A stretch of 64,000 nucleotides of DNA from assembly GCA_944472155.2 (NCBI GenBank), contig OX235272.1, positions 87,674,020 to 87,738,019 on the forward strand. The letters run 5' to 3'. Under the pieces are notes generated by a model. The model saw nothing but the letters and a program-made list of their open reading frames with translations, was not told the DNA's origin and ran no database searches. Position numbers and translations under genes: made by a program. Below, in pieces: positions 46,486 to 58,345 of this stretch. The stretch's first letter is position 1; every line of letters starts with the position of its first letter. Source of the stretch: Trichobilharzia szidati (taxonomy: Eukaryota > Platyhelminthes > Trematoda > Strigeidida > Schistosomatidae).

Positions 46486-47944
46486 CACTAATCCCATTTA
46501 TCTGTACTTTTAAGTTTCAACGGGCATAGTGTTGCTTTTTAGGGGGTGGGTTTTGCTATACCCACGTCCAGCCTTCTCTCTACTCGGGACTGGTAGACTA
46601 GTGACATCACAAGCAAACACAAGCCCTAGTGTGAAACTCGATTGGGAAACGACAAGTTGGGTGTCCAAGGGCGGTATGGTGAAGATGAAAGCTTGTGAAC
46701 AGTCGTGGGTAGGGTCAGGTGAAAATGATGGCAGAAAATAGAGTACGGCGGAGATGACCTACTGAAGCCCTGAGTTTCACCTGGAACATATGGGACAAAT
46801 AATACTATAATATATGGGAATATTAAATAGACAAATAGTTTAAGCGAAGTTCCTGCCCGTTTCACACGTTGGTGGCGGAATTCATCAGCTATGTACCCAG
46901 TTTGACCGAGGGCAGAGAGCTTAATCAATCTAAAACCACATCCCATTTCTGGCTAGCTATTTTAACGAAGTGGAAATAACGTAAATCAAATTCACAGTGT
47001 GCAAATTATTTGCCCTTTACGCACTTCTAGGTGATGTGGACGTGTACAACTACTACTCATCTCAGTCAATCAGTAGTGTATAGTTTTATTCAATAATTCT
47101 TGCTTTCTTAATTACCATTTATGCTATCAATCAGATCACATGAACTGTGATCTGAATACTTTTGGTTCCCGAAGGAAACTCCTCAAATTGTGTAAATTGC
47201 AGGTAATTTGTAAATCGCGTATTTGAAGTTCTTACCCACTCTTCATATATTACCAGTAAACTATTTACCAGATGAAACGGGTTAAAGAACATGAGCTTCA
47301 TTAAAAATCAGTCTGTTCTCCTGGGAAAGAGTGAGATCTCACAATTGATGCATAGTGAACATCTAATTCAACGAGAACAGGTGTTCTCAGTGATCTTTAC
47401 AGAGGAGCTTGACTAAGTCTCCAGTTAGCAGACCAAGAGGTAGTAGTCACGTAACGACAGAAGACTAGGGCCAGGCAACAGATCGTTTATTGAGAAAATC
47501 AACAGATATTTATAGACTTTTATGTACATTCTTGTTAGCGGAGAAGCAACGTCTTCTGATTGGCTGTTTTCCTGCTGAAGGTTATTCTGTACTGCTTGTG
47601 ACCGTTTCTTAGAAAGTTAAGCCATATATCTGCGAATCGTATTTGCACACGTTAGATCTGCTGTGATTGGTTGGTGAGTTCCTCAAGGTTAAGCTTTGTT
47701 ATTGTTTTTTCTCATGCCCCGATTCGGGACGTAAACATTGACGTAAATTGTTGTCTACAATTTTGGCTAGCAGACAGCTCTCACCACAGTCATGCGATAA
47801 TCCAAACCAACTGAGTATCATTCCCTTTCGTAATTCTACCATAATACAGTTTTTGACATAATTTTGATATGGTTTTACTGGCTATTGTATGCGAAAACTA
47901 ATGGATTTATAGCTGTAGAACCTGAGAAAGAATTTATTGAAAAC
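46486..47944. other. Unclassified, partly GC-richer intronic stretch
   Basis: 46520-47060 is richer in G and C than its surroundings and contains no open frame with motifs. 47395-47830 may be part of an LTR-type element but lacks identified ends. Left unassigned. Confidence 0.35.
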
Positions 47945-49304
47945 AATCGTTCGCTTTCCATATTAGTTTGTTTATTAGATATATCACACAGTAATGAAAC
48001 AGTATTATTATTTACTGGATGACAAAGTTTCGAACACAATTTATTGTTGTTCATAATCATGTCATCAATTATAATCACACAATTTCGAAACTTGCGTTTT
48101 ATAGTTTTCTTTGTTCTCTCCTATTTGTCGTCGTAGGGGTAGTAGAATTTTCCAGATGTCTGGGTGGACAGGTGTTGAATCATTCCTATTACACGTGTTT
48201 GCAGTTGATCTTAAGTTCAACACTAGTGTTTACAGGAAACCCACACATTCGAACCGATATTTGGGTTTCCGATCATATCATCTTTCGTCAGTAAAAATAG
48301 GATTGGTGAAGTGTTTAAGTAATAGAGCACAAAAACTAAGTAGTACCAAGGAAAATCGAAGGCAGAAAGTGAGGCATATAAGGGAAGCGTTGAAACTTAA
48401 TAATCACCCTGATAAATTAATCAGGAATTATGTGGAAAAACGTAAAAATACAATAAATAATAATAGTTGTGACAGTGGTAATAATAATAATATTAGTGAC
48501 AACATGGAGGTCAAACATGCACAGGATAATGACAACAAGAACAGGGAATATAAATCATCAGTAGTACTTGCATACAAGGAAGGAACCTCGGAAAACTTAA
48601 GGCGAATTCTTAACGATGCAGGAAGGAATATAAAATGGCATTCAAAGCAACCACAAACTCAATTAGAAACAAGCTTTGTCGGTTAAAGGATCCTGTGGAG
48701 CCAATTAAACAAAACAATCCAGTTTATCTAATACTTTGCCAAAATGATTGTCAAGTCAAATAAGTACAGTAAAGTAGTAGAACAGGTGCAGTCAGACTAG
48801 CGGAGCATAAAAACCTAGCAGCAAAATCTAGATTAATTGACGCTAATAAGATAAGAAATCTGGAGAATAGTTCAGCTATAGCACTGACTACATGCAAGTA
48901 CACGCAACCATACAACAGGATGAGATGAAATGACACTTTTAAGATCTAGTGTAACAGGGTGGAGGGAGAGATTGATAACGGTGGCTTTGCTTATCGAATC
49001 TGCTGCAAACACGTGTTATAGGAGTGATTCAACACCTGTCCACCCAGACATCTGGAAAATTCTACTACCCCTACGACGACAAATAGGAGAGAGCAAAGAA
49101 AACTATAAAGCTCAAGTTTCGAAGTTGTGTGATTATAATTGATGACATGATTATGAAAAACAATAAATTGTGTTCGAAACTCTGTCATGCAGTAAATAAT
49201 AATACTGTTTTTATCACTGTGTGATATATCTAATAAACAAACTAATATGGAATTACTTACTACCATGGTGCCCAAGTTTTACACATATATTAATCGTTCG
49301 CTTT
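47945..49304 (+). mobile_element. PLE lineage 5 insertion with inverted ends and 13-base target duplication
   Basis: AATCGTTCGCTTT stands at 47945-47957 and 49292-49304. Between them: a left arm (about 47960-48212) in reverse orientation; a 5'-truncated PLE coding part (48216-48686: FNTSVYRKPTHSNRYLGF, HIREALKLNNHPDKLIRNY, YKEGTSENLRRILNDAG; then VRLAEHKNLAAKSRLID near 48795); and a right arm (about 49005-49253) complementary to the left arm. The frame is broken near 48640. This is one insertion unit, not two elements. Confidence 0.8.
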
Positions 49305-49715
49305 GAGGTGACTCTTATTCTGAGCTAGGCAAATTCTTGCTTTGAATCGAAGGAATGATCTCAGAACAGCTTTCAAGATTATGCAGAAAAACTGATAGAA
49401 GTGTATGCTGAGATATTCTGAGTCAATAACCACTTAACCCAACTTGTTAATCGTTATCCGATTATATTACTGAAAAGTGGTATTAGTTGTTATCTGCCTT
49501 ACTGTTAAACCCCATTTTGTTTGTTTGGTTTAATTGACCATTTCAGTTTTTTTATTTTTCATATAAGCTGAAATGATGACAAATTTGATGTGTAGTCAGA
49601 TTATTTGAAATGAATAATGAGAGAATGTTGCATTTTTTTTTCTCTGTCATGAACTTCATCTTTTAATTATGTTTTACAAATTTTAATTGATTCAAGATGG
49701 CCATTAAAAATTTTG
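49305..49715. other. AT-rich intronic stretch
   Basis: No feature recognised. Confidence 0.4.
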
Positions 49716-50070
49716 AAAAACTGATTAATGAACAGAGAATATTTTTTTCGATAAACTCTTCTTCATCAGCTTCTACAGTTATATAACCATAATAATTAAA
49801 GAATTATTGTTATTAACAACACAAATGCTGTTTTAAATTGCGCTAGATCAATAATATCGATTGATTACAATTCAAAAGCATCAGTATAACACTAAGCTGA
49901 ATGAATATCAGATAAATTAGAGGAAGTAATGAGGAATTTATGAATTTATAGTCAGCGTAGTAATAGTGGTTGGATCTGTTTCTTTTGCACGCGAAGCTGC
50001 GGTTGACTTAAGAGAACTACAGTGACTTCTGCTGTTTGGAATGCTCTGTATCTAGAGGCGTCTTGGTCAA
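49716..50070 (-). repeat. Second copy of the PLE third-lineage 3' region
   Basis: Nearly identical to 36930-37290 (for example CGATAAACTCTTCTTCATCA and ATCAATAATATCGAT), in the same orientation. The coding part is lost after about 50070. Confidence 0.7.
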
Positions 50071-50640
50071 GGGGACGAACACAGGAAACCTCGAAACCCA
50101 AGTACACAGGAAGTCAACTTATACAGACTAAACACTCAGCTGCAAAATCAATAATTCAGTAACATAAACAAGATGATGAATATGAACATCATTTCGAAGA
50201 GCCAAAACAGAATACAGTACCCCAAATCTGAGTGGAATAAAAAAGAAATATCTATTAACCGTCTTCATGTGAGTGATCTTCAGCCGACCAATCATAAAAA
50301 TAAGTGACTTTTGCACACAAAATGACGTATATTTACAAGAAAATGCATGAAAACATATCAAATAGAATATCTTTCTCTGACATGACTTAAAAATATGTCC
50401 CAGTTATAATGAGGAGTATCAGTTATTAAGTTAGACTAGTTTCTCTACATGTATTCACCGAGGTGACTACAGGTGAGCTGTTTTTGTGAATTGTTTATCT
50501 CTCTTATCCTGTTGTGCAGTCTTCCCCAAAAGCCGTCGGTTGAATTACTACGCTTTCCAGTAAGGGGATCGACGACTACTTACCAGGAAGATGTGGATAA
50601 TAAAACAAATTAAAACAAATGACACCAACTCTAAATTTAT
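50071..50640. other. AT-rich intronic stretch
   Basis: Minus ORF 50128-50361 lacks motifs. Nothing recognised. Confidence 0.4.
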
Positions 50641-51010
50641 CCCTAATCGTAACCGTAACCTCAATCCTGACGCTAAGTAAAGCCCTTATCCTAACCATAA
50701 ACTAGCCCTAGTCCTAATTATGATCCTGATCCTAATCCCAACCCCAGTACTTACTTTAGCACTAATCCTCACCCTAACGAGCTATTAACACGTTGTCTAA
50801 ACAGTACTTAAAAAGGTGATCTGAGGGAAATTTTCTCCTTAGTTGGTGAATAGCGTTGATATTTCATCTATGATAATGACAGGTGCTGTTAGCCAACGAC
50901 TAGCATGCGTTCAAGGTCATTGGAGCGTTCGGACTCCTGGGACGCTATTGTTGAACTTCGCCCCTAGCAAACACTACTGCTTGATATGAGTGGTATTCAA
51001 CTACTCATGT
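50641..51010 (-). repeat. Dispersed repeat with degenerate CCCTAA tract (reverse of 44085-44420)
   Basis: 50641-50785 is an irregular series of CCTAA/CCCTAA-like units (CCCTAATCGTAACCGTAACC, GATCCTGATCCTAATCCC). 50830-51000 resembles the non-telomeric part of the repeat at 44085. Confidence 0.5.
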
Positions 51011-51294
51011 CAATCAGTGAGTAGTATATAGCATGATGGATTTGTAGCACTGATTATACTGAATGTATTGATATAATTCACAGGCACGTTGTCGTCTCAC
51101 TGAAATATTTAATGTAGGTTAGTACCAGTTAGCATTTGGAAACCTGTTGATATTATGCTTTATTTGATATTACTCAGTATATGGTGAAAATAAAAAAATC
51201 AATATTTTGTTTCCTTTAATGAAGGTAATAAAAGCTTTCAGTAAAATAAAAACTGATGTAGACAGTGGAAATATTCTGAATGGGGGACATTTGA

Positions 51295-52015
51295 ACATTA
51301 TTATTTATTATTATTCTCTTGAGTTCAAAGTGGAACATAGGGCTTCAACAACACATCCCCACTTTGTCCTATCTTCTGCTGTCCTCTTCAGTTGAGTCCA
51401 CGGTTGACCATAATCTCTAGACTCCTCCTCCTCGCCACACGATCTCCTCCATGTCAGCGTCACACTGAAGACCCACTCGTAGCTTCACATTAGGATTCCA
51501 CTCGAGCAGTGGCCTGGTGCGATGTCATTCGACGGTCTCCTCAGCCTACGTTTGATCCATCTCCATTTTCTCCTACCTATTTGTTGAGTGATCGGGTCTT
51601 GGTTGGTTTGTTGCCAGCCAGAGTTTCTTGTTGCTTATTCTTTGTGGCTGGTTGGCCGGCCATTTGGTCGTCAGTATGGAGCCAGCGAAGGCAAACAGCT
51701 GTTGATGAAAGTCTGCAACCGGTTGGAAATCCTTACCATGACACGCAGTGCAACTCTCTGACCCGTATAGAGGAACTGACTTATTTGATATTGGTGTTGA
51801 AAATCCGAATCTTGTTCTTTATGCTGGCTAAGTGGGGCAGAAGACTTCTAAACTGGTTTCAAATTGATGGAGGTGTATCTCGCCTTTCAGATTCTGGCTG
51901 GTTGGTTTTGACATCTTCATCCGTGCAGAATGCATGTGGTTGAAACTTTGCTTCCTAGCCAGATAAGTAAAGGAGGCAACCTCGGTTAAATCTCTCGCGT
52001 TGATGGTGATTAGTA
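51295..52015 (-). mobile_element. RTE-like LINE 3' part (antisense)
   Basis: Starts with TATTATTATTCTC at the tail and continues through the conserved antisense 3' end, up to the segment encoding TEVASFTYLARKQSFNHM. Several indels. Confidence 0.8.
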
Positions 52016-52399
52016 TTTGAACACTACACTTGACCAATTCGATTTTTTTATTCGTACAAGAGATTTAACAGTGTTTATTTTGTTAAGGGAAATTACCATT
52101 AAAGTCATAGATTTGAAATATCCCTAAGTTCTTGACACATATAAACTCAATGTTAGGTAGAATCCAATTCACTTTTTAGTTAAAAAATGAATTAGGCAAG
52201 TTAGCTATGCTAGACTATAAAATAAAACGAAAAAAAGGATGGTAAGTTAGATACTAGCATCTTTGGGAAAGCGAAACATTCTAAGAAGTAATTAGACTTT
52301 AATGTACCCCACCCAGAATTAGTTAAATCACGGTGAGTTCAATGTTTATATAATGGGGTCAAGTGCCTGACTAGTAAATCACAAGAAATGAAATCAAGC
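52016..52399. other. AT-rich intronic stretch, possible degraded PLE
   Basis: Weak trace of RT-like AMLDYKIKRK near 52208, so it may be the 5' continuation of the next PLE. Confidence 0.4.
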
Positions 52400-53435
52400 A
52401 GATAAGGAAAACATGACTACCCACCAGAATTTATTCAAAAATGTATGAAGACTAATAGGAAAAATAGGATTAGTCATGAAAATCACAGAAATAGCATATA
52501 TAATATAGAATTCAAAGTCTCTATAGTACCGCCGTATTAAGAAGGAACATCAGGGGCCTTATGTAGGATCCTCAATGAGTCTGGAATTAGGGTGGCACTT
52601 AAACCAAGCAATTCTCTTAGAGGTAAACTTTGTCGGCTTAAGGACTCGATAGATCCAACTGAGAAAAAGAATACAATTTACCATATACGATGAAATTTAA
52701 TAACTCAGGACAAACTAGCAAATTGGGGTCATTTAGATTACTGAAACATAGAAATTTAGCTAAAGCTAGCATGAATGACCATAGTAAGTTAAAGAACGCA
52801 GAAAAAAGCACGGATATTGCATTGCATTCAATTGCATGTAGTGACACAACAGGGTGGGACAGGGTGATAGTGTTAAAAAGTAATCTAGTTAGGGGGATAA
52901 AGAAATAATCACCGGATTCTTGTTCATCAAATAAACACCAAACACATTCAGTCAGTGAGTCGGTTGCACAGAGGTAGAATGCTCTCCGACCAAGGATATA
53001 GTCCGGGTTTCGACCCCCAGCCGACGCATTCCTTTACCTCGGTAAGCCAGTAATAAGACTGGTAAGGACGGAAGGTTGGGCATGAGGCTAACAACCCCAC
53101 CCCGTAAAAATACCTCCACTACTACAGAGACTTCAGACCTCTAGCTTGAAGCCCTATTTTCCACTGAGAATGTAAAGGAATATAAAAAAGGAAAAAAGCA
53201 TTCACTCAATATGACGCAACGCCAGATATATGAAAAATTGCAATAAATAACAAGGGGGAGGGCAATAGTAAAAAAATATCTTACGCAAGTTATGAAACTG
53301 TGTGAATACACTGGTATAATTAGGAATAGCAATAAATTGTCTTCAAAATGTCATCCAGTTATTAAAACTGTGTCACTGAATATTTAGTCATATAAATCTA
53401 ATCTGGAATTACATTCTATCACAGTGTCGATAGCA
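52400..53435 (+). mobile_element. Diverged PLE, split by a SINE
   Basis: 52560-52910 retains SLRGKLCRLKDSIDPTEKKN in broken frames and LKHRNLAKASMNDHSKLKNA, then TTGWDRVIVLKSNL, the lineage 1-type polyprotein end. The 3' tail is resumed at 53310-53430 (AATAAATTGTCTTCAAAATG), after the SINE at 52950-53190. Confidence 0.65.
52950..53190 (+). mobile_element. tRNA-derived SINE, family B, long-tail subtype
   Basis: Head GTTGCACAGAGGTAGAATGC and a mutated B box (GGTTTCGACCCCC). Body GGCATGAGGCTAACAACCCC and CCTCTAGCTTGAAGCCCTA. It sits between the coding end and the tail of the PLE at 52400-53435. Confidence 0.8.
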
Positions 53436-54600
53436 TCGATCGAGAGGTGATTTGGAAACTACGTCGCTACTACCAAGGAGTGCTTCCAACAACTAAACAC
53501 CTCATCCAACAGTTGTACGATAATGCTGCATGTCAAGTAATCCACAACGGGAAACTCACGGAATCATTCGAAGCGAAGACGGGAGTAAGACAAGGCTGGC
53601 TGTCTACTATCTCCAATAATTTTCCTGATTACGGTAGACTGGATAATGCGACAGACAGCGGCGGACCGGGCAACGAGGAGAGAGGCATAAAATGAACCCA
53701 CACAAAAGCTTGAAGGATCTGGATATCGCCGATGATATATGTCTGATTTCCCACAAACTGGAAGATATGCAAGTAAAAAGTAACGAGTTGGCAGAAGAAG
53801 CATCAAACATAGGACAAAGATGGGTGAACATAGATAAAACAGGGGTGATGAAGATTCCTGGCCAACAGTGACAGCAACAACAACAGACAACAACCAGCAT
53901 AAATGGGGGTAGTCTGAAAAAGTAACCTCCTTTGCCTACCTACCTACCTACCTACCTACCTACCTGGGAAGCATCGTTTCAACTACAGGCGGACGGAACT
54001 GATGAGGATATCAAAGCAGTGAGGATCGGGAAAGCAAGGCAAGCTTTCATTTCTCTCAAGTTTGTGTGGAGGTCAACGGCACTCAGCATGAAATACAAGA
54101 TGCAAATTTTCAACTCCAATGTGAAGTCAGTGCTACTTATTACACGGATCAGAGACTTGATGCCACGTCACGAAGGGCACTTCTAACAAACTACAAACCT
54201 TCATCAACAGCTGTCTCTACTCAATAGTACTCAAGATCAGATGACCGGCTAGAAAAGGTCAGCAACAGGGAGGGATCTCTGGTAATGAGCGAACCAACCC
54301 AGCAGGAACCAAATGTGCAACAAATATGCAGGAAGAAATGTAGGTCGATTGGCATACTCTGAGAAAACAAACCATTATCAAGTGACATCCCACGCCAGGC
54401 TCTCTCTCGAGTGGAGCCTGAATGGGAGGCGGCGAGCTGGCCGTCAGTGCGAGGCTGGCATGGAGTGGAGTAGGTCATACGAAGAGATGATAAAAGCATG
54501 TGTGCAGACGTGGAGCCAGGTGGTGAAAACGTTGGCAGAGAACCGAACACAGTGGAGACGTGTGGCTGAAGCCCTATGTTCCTCTAGGAACTAAAGGAAA
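53420..54600 (+). mobile_element. RTE-like LINE, best sense copy
   Basis: 53447-53695 encodes SIDREVIWKLRRYYQG, then LIQQLYDNAACQVIHNGKL and TGVRQG (RT motifs A/B). Then in other frames come DIADDICLISHKLEDM (the YADD-type block), FKLVWRSTALSMKYK-like sequence and the end ALCSSRN with stop TAA. The 3' tail is CAATAATAATAATA at about 54600. A CTAC microsatellite at 53935-53965 has expanded inside the coding region. Multiple frameshifts. Confidence 0.85.
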
Positions 54601-55130
54601 CAATAATAATAATACAGTGTCGAAATCCTATTCTTACATTAGACGGTGTTTATTTTGCTAACTGAAATCACTATTCAAGTCATAGATTAGCCTTAGTACA
54701 TCTTGACATTTACTTATCTCGGCGAGACGATTAAACTCCACTGAGATGACACAACAGCCTTTGGTGTGTTAGGGCATTCAGGACACTATCATATCTGTTT
54801 CCCTACCACTAGTCTTTTTGATTAGGTAGATTAGAGTATAATCATCACTAGCATACTTTGCGCCAAAAATAGCTAAGATGAAAACATAAGATGAAACAAT
54901 TGAGCCTAAAGTTGAGAATATATCAAGCATTTGAGTTTTCCTGTATATCATAAGGTATTCATTTGTTTGTTACTATGGGATACAGTTATTATTCTTAATT
55001 ATTAATCTTAATTTTAGTACACATCTATTGTTTATTTTTATTTGTACATCTGGCGTTCTTTGTTCTTTGTGTTTCCCGTTGTACTTTCTCGGTGTAAAAG
55101 TTCACTTAATAGAGAAGATTTGTAGATATA
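54601..55130. other. AT-rich intronic stretch
   Basis: No coding or repeat motif recognised. Confidence 0.4.
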
Positions 55131-55456
55131 AGAATAAAACTTGGGCACTGTGGTAGAATATAATTCTATTATGGATAAAATTTTATTTTGATAAAGTCAC
55201 ACAGTGTTGTTATACAGTAATATTTACTGATGACGACGTTTCGAGCACAATTTATTGCTCATAATCATATCAAGGCAATACTCACATAACTTTCTTGCTT
55301 TGTTTATATACATGAGTAAAAATTGATTTTATTCAAATGTCTAATCATCCATTTTTACTCATGTATATAAACAAAGCAAGAAAGTGATGTGAGTAGTGCC
55401 TTGATATGATTATGAGCAGTAATAAATTGTGCTCGAAATGTCGTCATCAGTAAAGA
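55131..55456. mobile_element. PLE terminal sequence in fold-back form
   Basis: Begins GATATAAGAATAAAACTTGG and runs to CATGAGTAAAAAT. After a spacer of about 27 bases it returns as the reverse complement to TCGTCATCAGTAAA. Arms about 55223-55323 and 55351-55454, with few mismatches. No coding part. Confidence 0.8.
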
Positions 55457-56036
55457 AGACTTGTAGCTTTGGTGGATTTGATTGCTTTCTCTGATCTGCC
55501 TGGCAGTTTAAGTGTGGAGCTTTTATTGTCCCCCTTCTAGACAACATCACTTCAGCAAAAGCTTTAATATAAACTGAACTTGTTCGAATTCTTCATGAAT
55601 AATGATATAATTAAATCTCCTGACAAGCTTTGTCGTGGTTGGTTGTTAATTTACATCTGTATTGATCATTTTTATTGACTTGGAATTTGAACTTTCTTGT
55701 CATGTAAATTTGATCTACGGTAATGTGTTTGTTAATCGCTGATTCGTCGTCTGAGTACCAGGCTTCTAGGAATTCCCTGACTGTTTTGGCGTTCCTTCTG
55801 TTTGAAATTTCCACATTTTCCCAATCAAATCTGTGTCCGTAATTGTCTATATGAATTGTCAGTGTGAAAGAATACCTATCGTGTCTTTTTACAGCTAATT
55901 TATCTACTTGGACGGTGAGTTGAAGGGGAACAATGTAGTGTTTACATCACAGTTTATGCAATTTATTTTGTAAATGGTATTGATCTCGTCTTCTTTTCCT
56001 GTTGGATCCTTTGGTCTGCACAATATTGTATAAAGT

Positions 56037-56482
56037 ACTTTGATTGGACACTAGTAACTAGTGTGATGTGTCTAGTCCTTACTTTGGTGCAGACTGAATT
56101 CTATCAGTCAAGTTTGCAATGTGATCACCATCTTAGGTAGCTCGCCATCACGGTGCACATTGATTTTATGATATTAGATGGTTGGAAGTAATCAGCAGGA
56201 TGCCTTCCACCTAGGTTTCGCGCTAGCTTGCACTCACCAATCAGCAAGGTGTATCTGAAACCTTGAAGGAACTCATGTTCCTTCCGAGATTCGAACCCGC
56301 GCCACCAAGTACTGCAGTCACAGACGTACTTTATCACTGAGCTATTCGGACTCGTGATTGACCTCCCATAGGACTGTAGTTGATGAGTTCCTTCAAGGTT
56401 GCAGATACACTTGCTGACTACTGAGTGCCAACTAGCACGAAACCTAGGTCGACGGCTTCCTGCCGATTGCCTCCAACCATCT
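56037..56482. mobile_element. SINE family C, fold-back copy with 15-base target duplication
   Basis: AATATTGTATAAAGT flanks it at 56022-56036 and 56483-56497. The left part, in 5925-copy orientation, holds the tail, body and tRNA-like head (B box, reverse: GATTCGAACCCGC). The right part (56381-56482) is the body again in inverted orientation, complementary to 56170-56277. The tRNA-like module thus sits in the loop. Confidence 0.8.
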
Positions 56483-56995
56483 AATATTGTATAAAGTGAT
56501 TGTGTTGGCTTGTGTGCTATGTCTACTTAAAATGGTCTTCGTATTCTAGCCATCATTTCAGAGATATTTTTTATATATGGTAGAATGAATTTTCTTGTGG
56601 CCTTTGAGGATGATTTCTTTGTGATATTTCAATTTGAGTTGAAACATCTTTTGATGGAATTGCATGGGTATTCATTCGATTTGAAGACAGTAATTAGATA
56701 TTTCTCTTCTATTCTCTTCAACACTGGAGTGATACAATGTGTTTAAACTCTTTTAAACAATATCTGCACACAGTTTCTTTTGTGGGTAATCGGGTTATTG
56801 CTATTATAGTTGAGTATTTGATCTGTGTGCGTTGATTATCTATATACTTGTGTTTCCAGATTTCATGTGTTAGTTCTCACCCGATTAAGACATCTAAAAA
56901 TGGGATTTTGTTGTTTAATTCTTCTTCTCTTGTTAGTTTAATGTCTGCAAATGTGTTGTTTATTAATAATAGGGATATTTTAAATCATTTCTTTT

Positions 56996-57234
56996 TTTTC
57001 CTTCACGTTCCCCAGTGGAACATAAGGCTTCAAGCTTGTGGCTTGAAGTTTCTGTAGCACAGGGTGATTATTTTTACAGGATGGGTTTGCTAGCCACCTC
57101 ATGCCCAACCTTTCCTCTTCACCAGCATTAATTCTGGCTTAGCGAGGTAAACGAGTTCGTCCAGTGGCCGGGGGTCGAACCCCGGACCATGTGGATGGTC
57201 GGCGAGCGTCCTAACCGCTGTGCCACCGACGCAC
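56996..57234 (-). mobile_element. tRNA-derived SINE, family B, long-tail subtype, inside a PLE
   Basis: The minus strand reads GTGCGTCGGTGGCACAGCGG, B box GGTTCGACCCCC, and the body ending in an A-rich tail. TAAATCATTTCTTTT flanks it at 56981-56995 and 57235-57249. Confidence 0.85.
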
Positions 57235-57499
57235 TAAATCATTTCTTTTAATTATTACAAATGTATCATCGACGTAACGCACCCAGAGTTTTGGTTTAAT
57301 TATAGGTAGAGCTATTAATTCTAATCTTTGCATAACGGCTTCAGCTATTAATCCTGATATGGGCGATCCTATTGGTGTTGCTTTTATCTGTTCGTATATT
57401 TGAGTATTAAAATGGATTGCATTAACTGTGATAAACAACACCATTGGTCAAAGCGGGAGTTCCCGTTAACTCAGAATCCAATGAACGTGAATTGGATGT

Positions 57500-58345
57500 A
57501 TCCTAACATATCGACGATGCATTTAAACAATGATAGACATTAACTTGATTGAACATCGATCAAACTTACATGACAAAATAGTTCAAATTCCAAGTCAGTA
57601 AAAGTGACCAATAATGGAGAAGATTTGTAGTTCAGGTGGATGATATTGAAATCAGTTGTGTTCTCTAAGGAGCTGGTTTATTTAATTGTGATGTAATTGT
57701 GTCTTCTGGCGACCACTATCGTGACTGTTTGTGAATTTACATCTTTGCTGATCATTTGTATTGACTTGGAATTCAAACTTTCAGCAGAAAAAGAAGATAA
57801 AATTAATACCATTTACGAAATAAATTGTACGAACTGAAACAGACATTACATCGGCCGAAGTGGGCGTCCACTTCGAATTCGAATCCAAGAAGACAAATTA
57901 GCTGTAAAGAGATATGATATATATTCTTTCATATCAATGCATATAGGTAATTACGGACACCAGTTTGATTGGGATAATGTCGAAATTTTAAATAGAGGGA
58001 ACACCTGGAGTGATGACAGGGAATTTCTAAAAGCCTGATACTCAGACGACGAATCAGCGATTAACAAATACATTATTGTAGACCAAATTTACCAGCTAAT
58101 AAAACGTAAATCCCATGACAAGAGAATTTGAATCCCAAGTCAATAAAAAATGATCAGTACAGATGTAAATTGAGTACCAGTCACGACAGTAGTCGCCAGG
58201 GGACACAATTACATCATTCCTGGAGGATTTAAATAAGTCCATTTTAACAATATTGCTCATAATCATATCAATATGATATATAAATAATCTTAACCATTAT
58301 GGAGTTATACTCTACCACAGTGCCCAAGTTTTATACTTATATCAA
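57500..58345 (+). mobile_element. PLE lineage 6, 3' part (sense)
   Basis: 57780-58130 encodes FSAEKEDKINTIYEINCTN, then RHYIGRSGRPLRIRIQEDKL (GIY-YIG core with YIGR), GHQFDWDNVEILNRGN and AYSDDESAINKYI-type sequence, with a few stops. Its 3' region at 58245-58345 contains CTCTACCACAGTGCCCAAG, the common PLE terminus. Confidence 0.8.

Larger units (their letters stand above)
55470..57480 (-). mobile_element. PLE lineage 6 (minus) with two nested SINEs
   Basis: 57250-57444 encodes the RT block IKATPIGSPISGLIAEAVMQ and RYVDDTFVIIKRN, with catalytic YVDD. After the SINE at 56996-57234 the frame resumes at about 56980 with FADIKLTREEELNNKIPFLD. The GIY-YIG end and 55611-55814 (NAKTVREFLEAWYSDDESAI) follow, interrupted by the SINE at 56037-56482. 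The 3' UTR is at 55490-55610. Confidence 0.8.
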
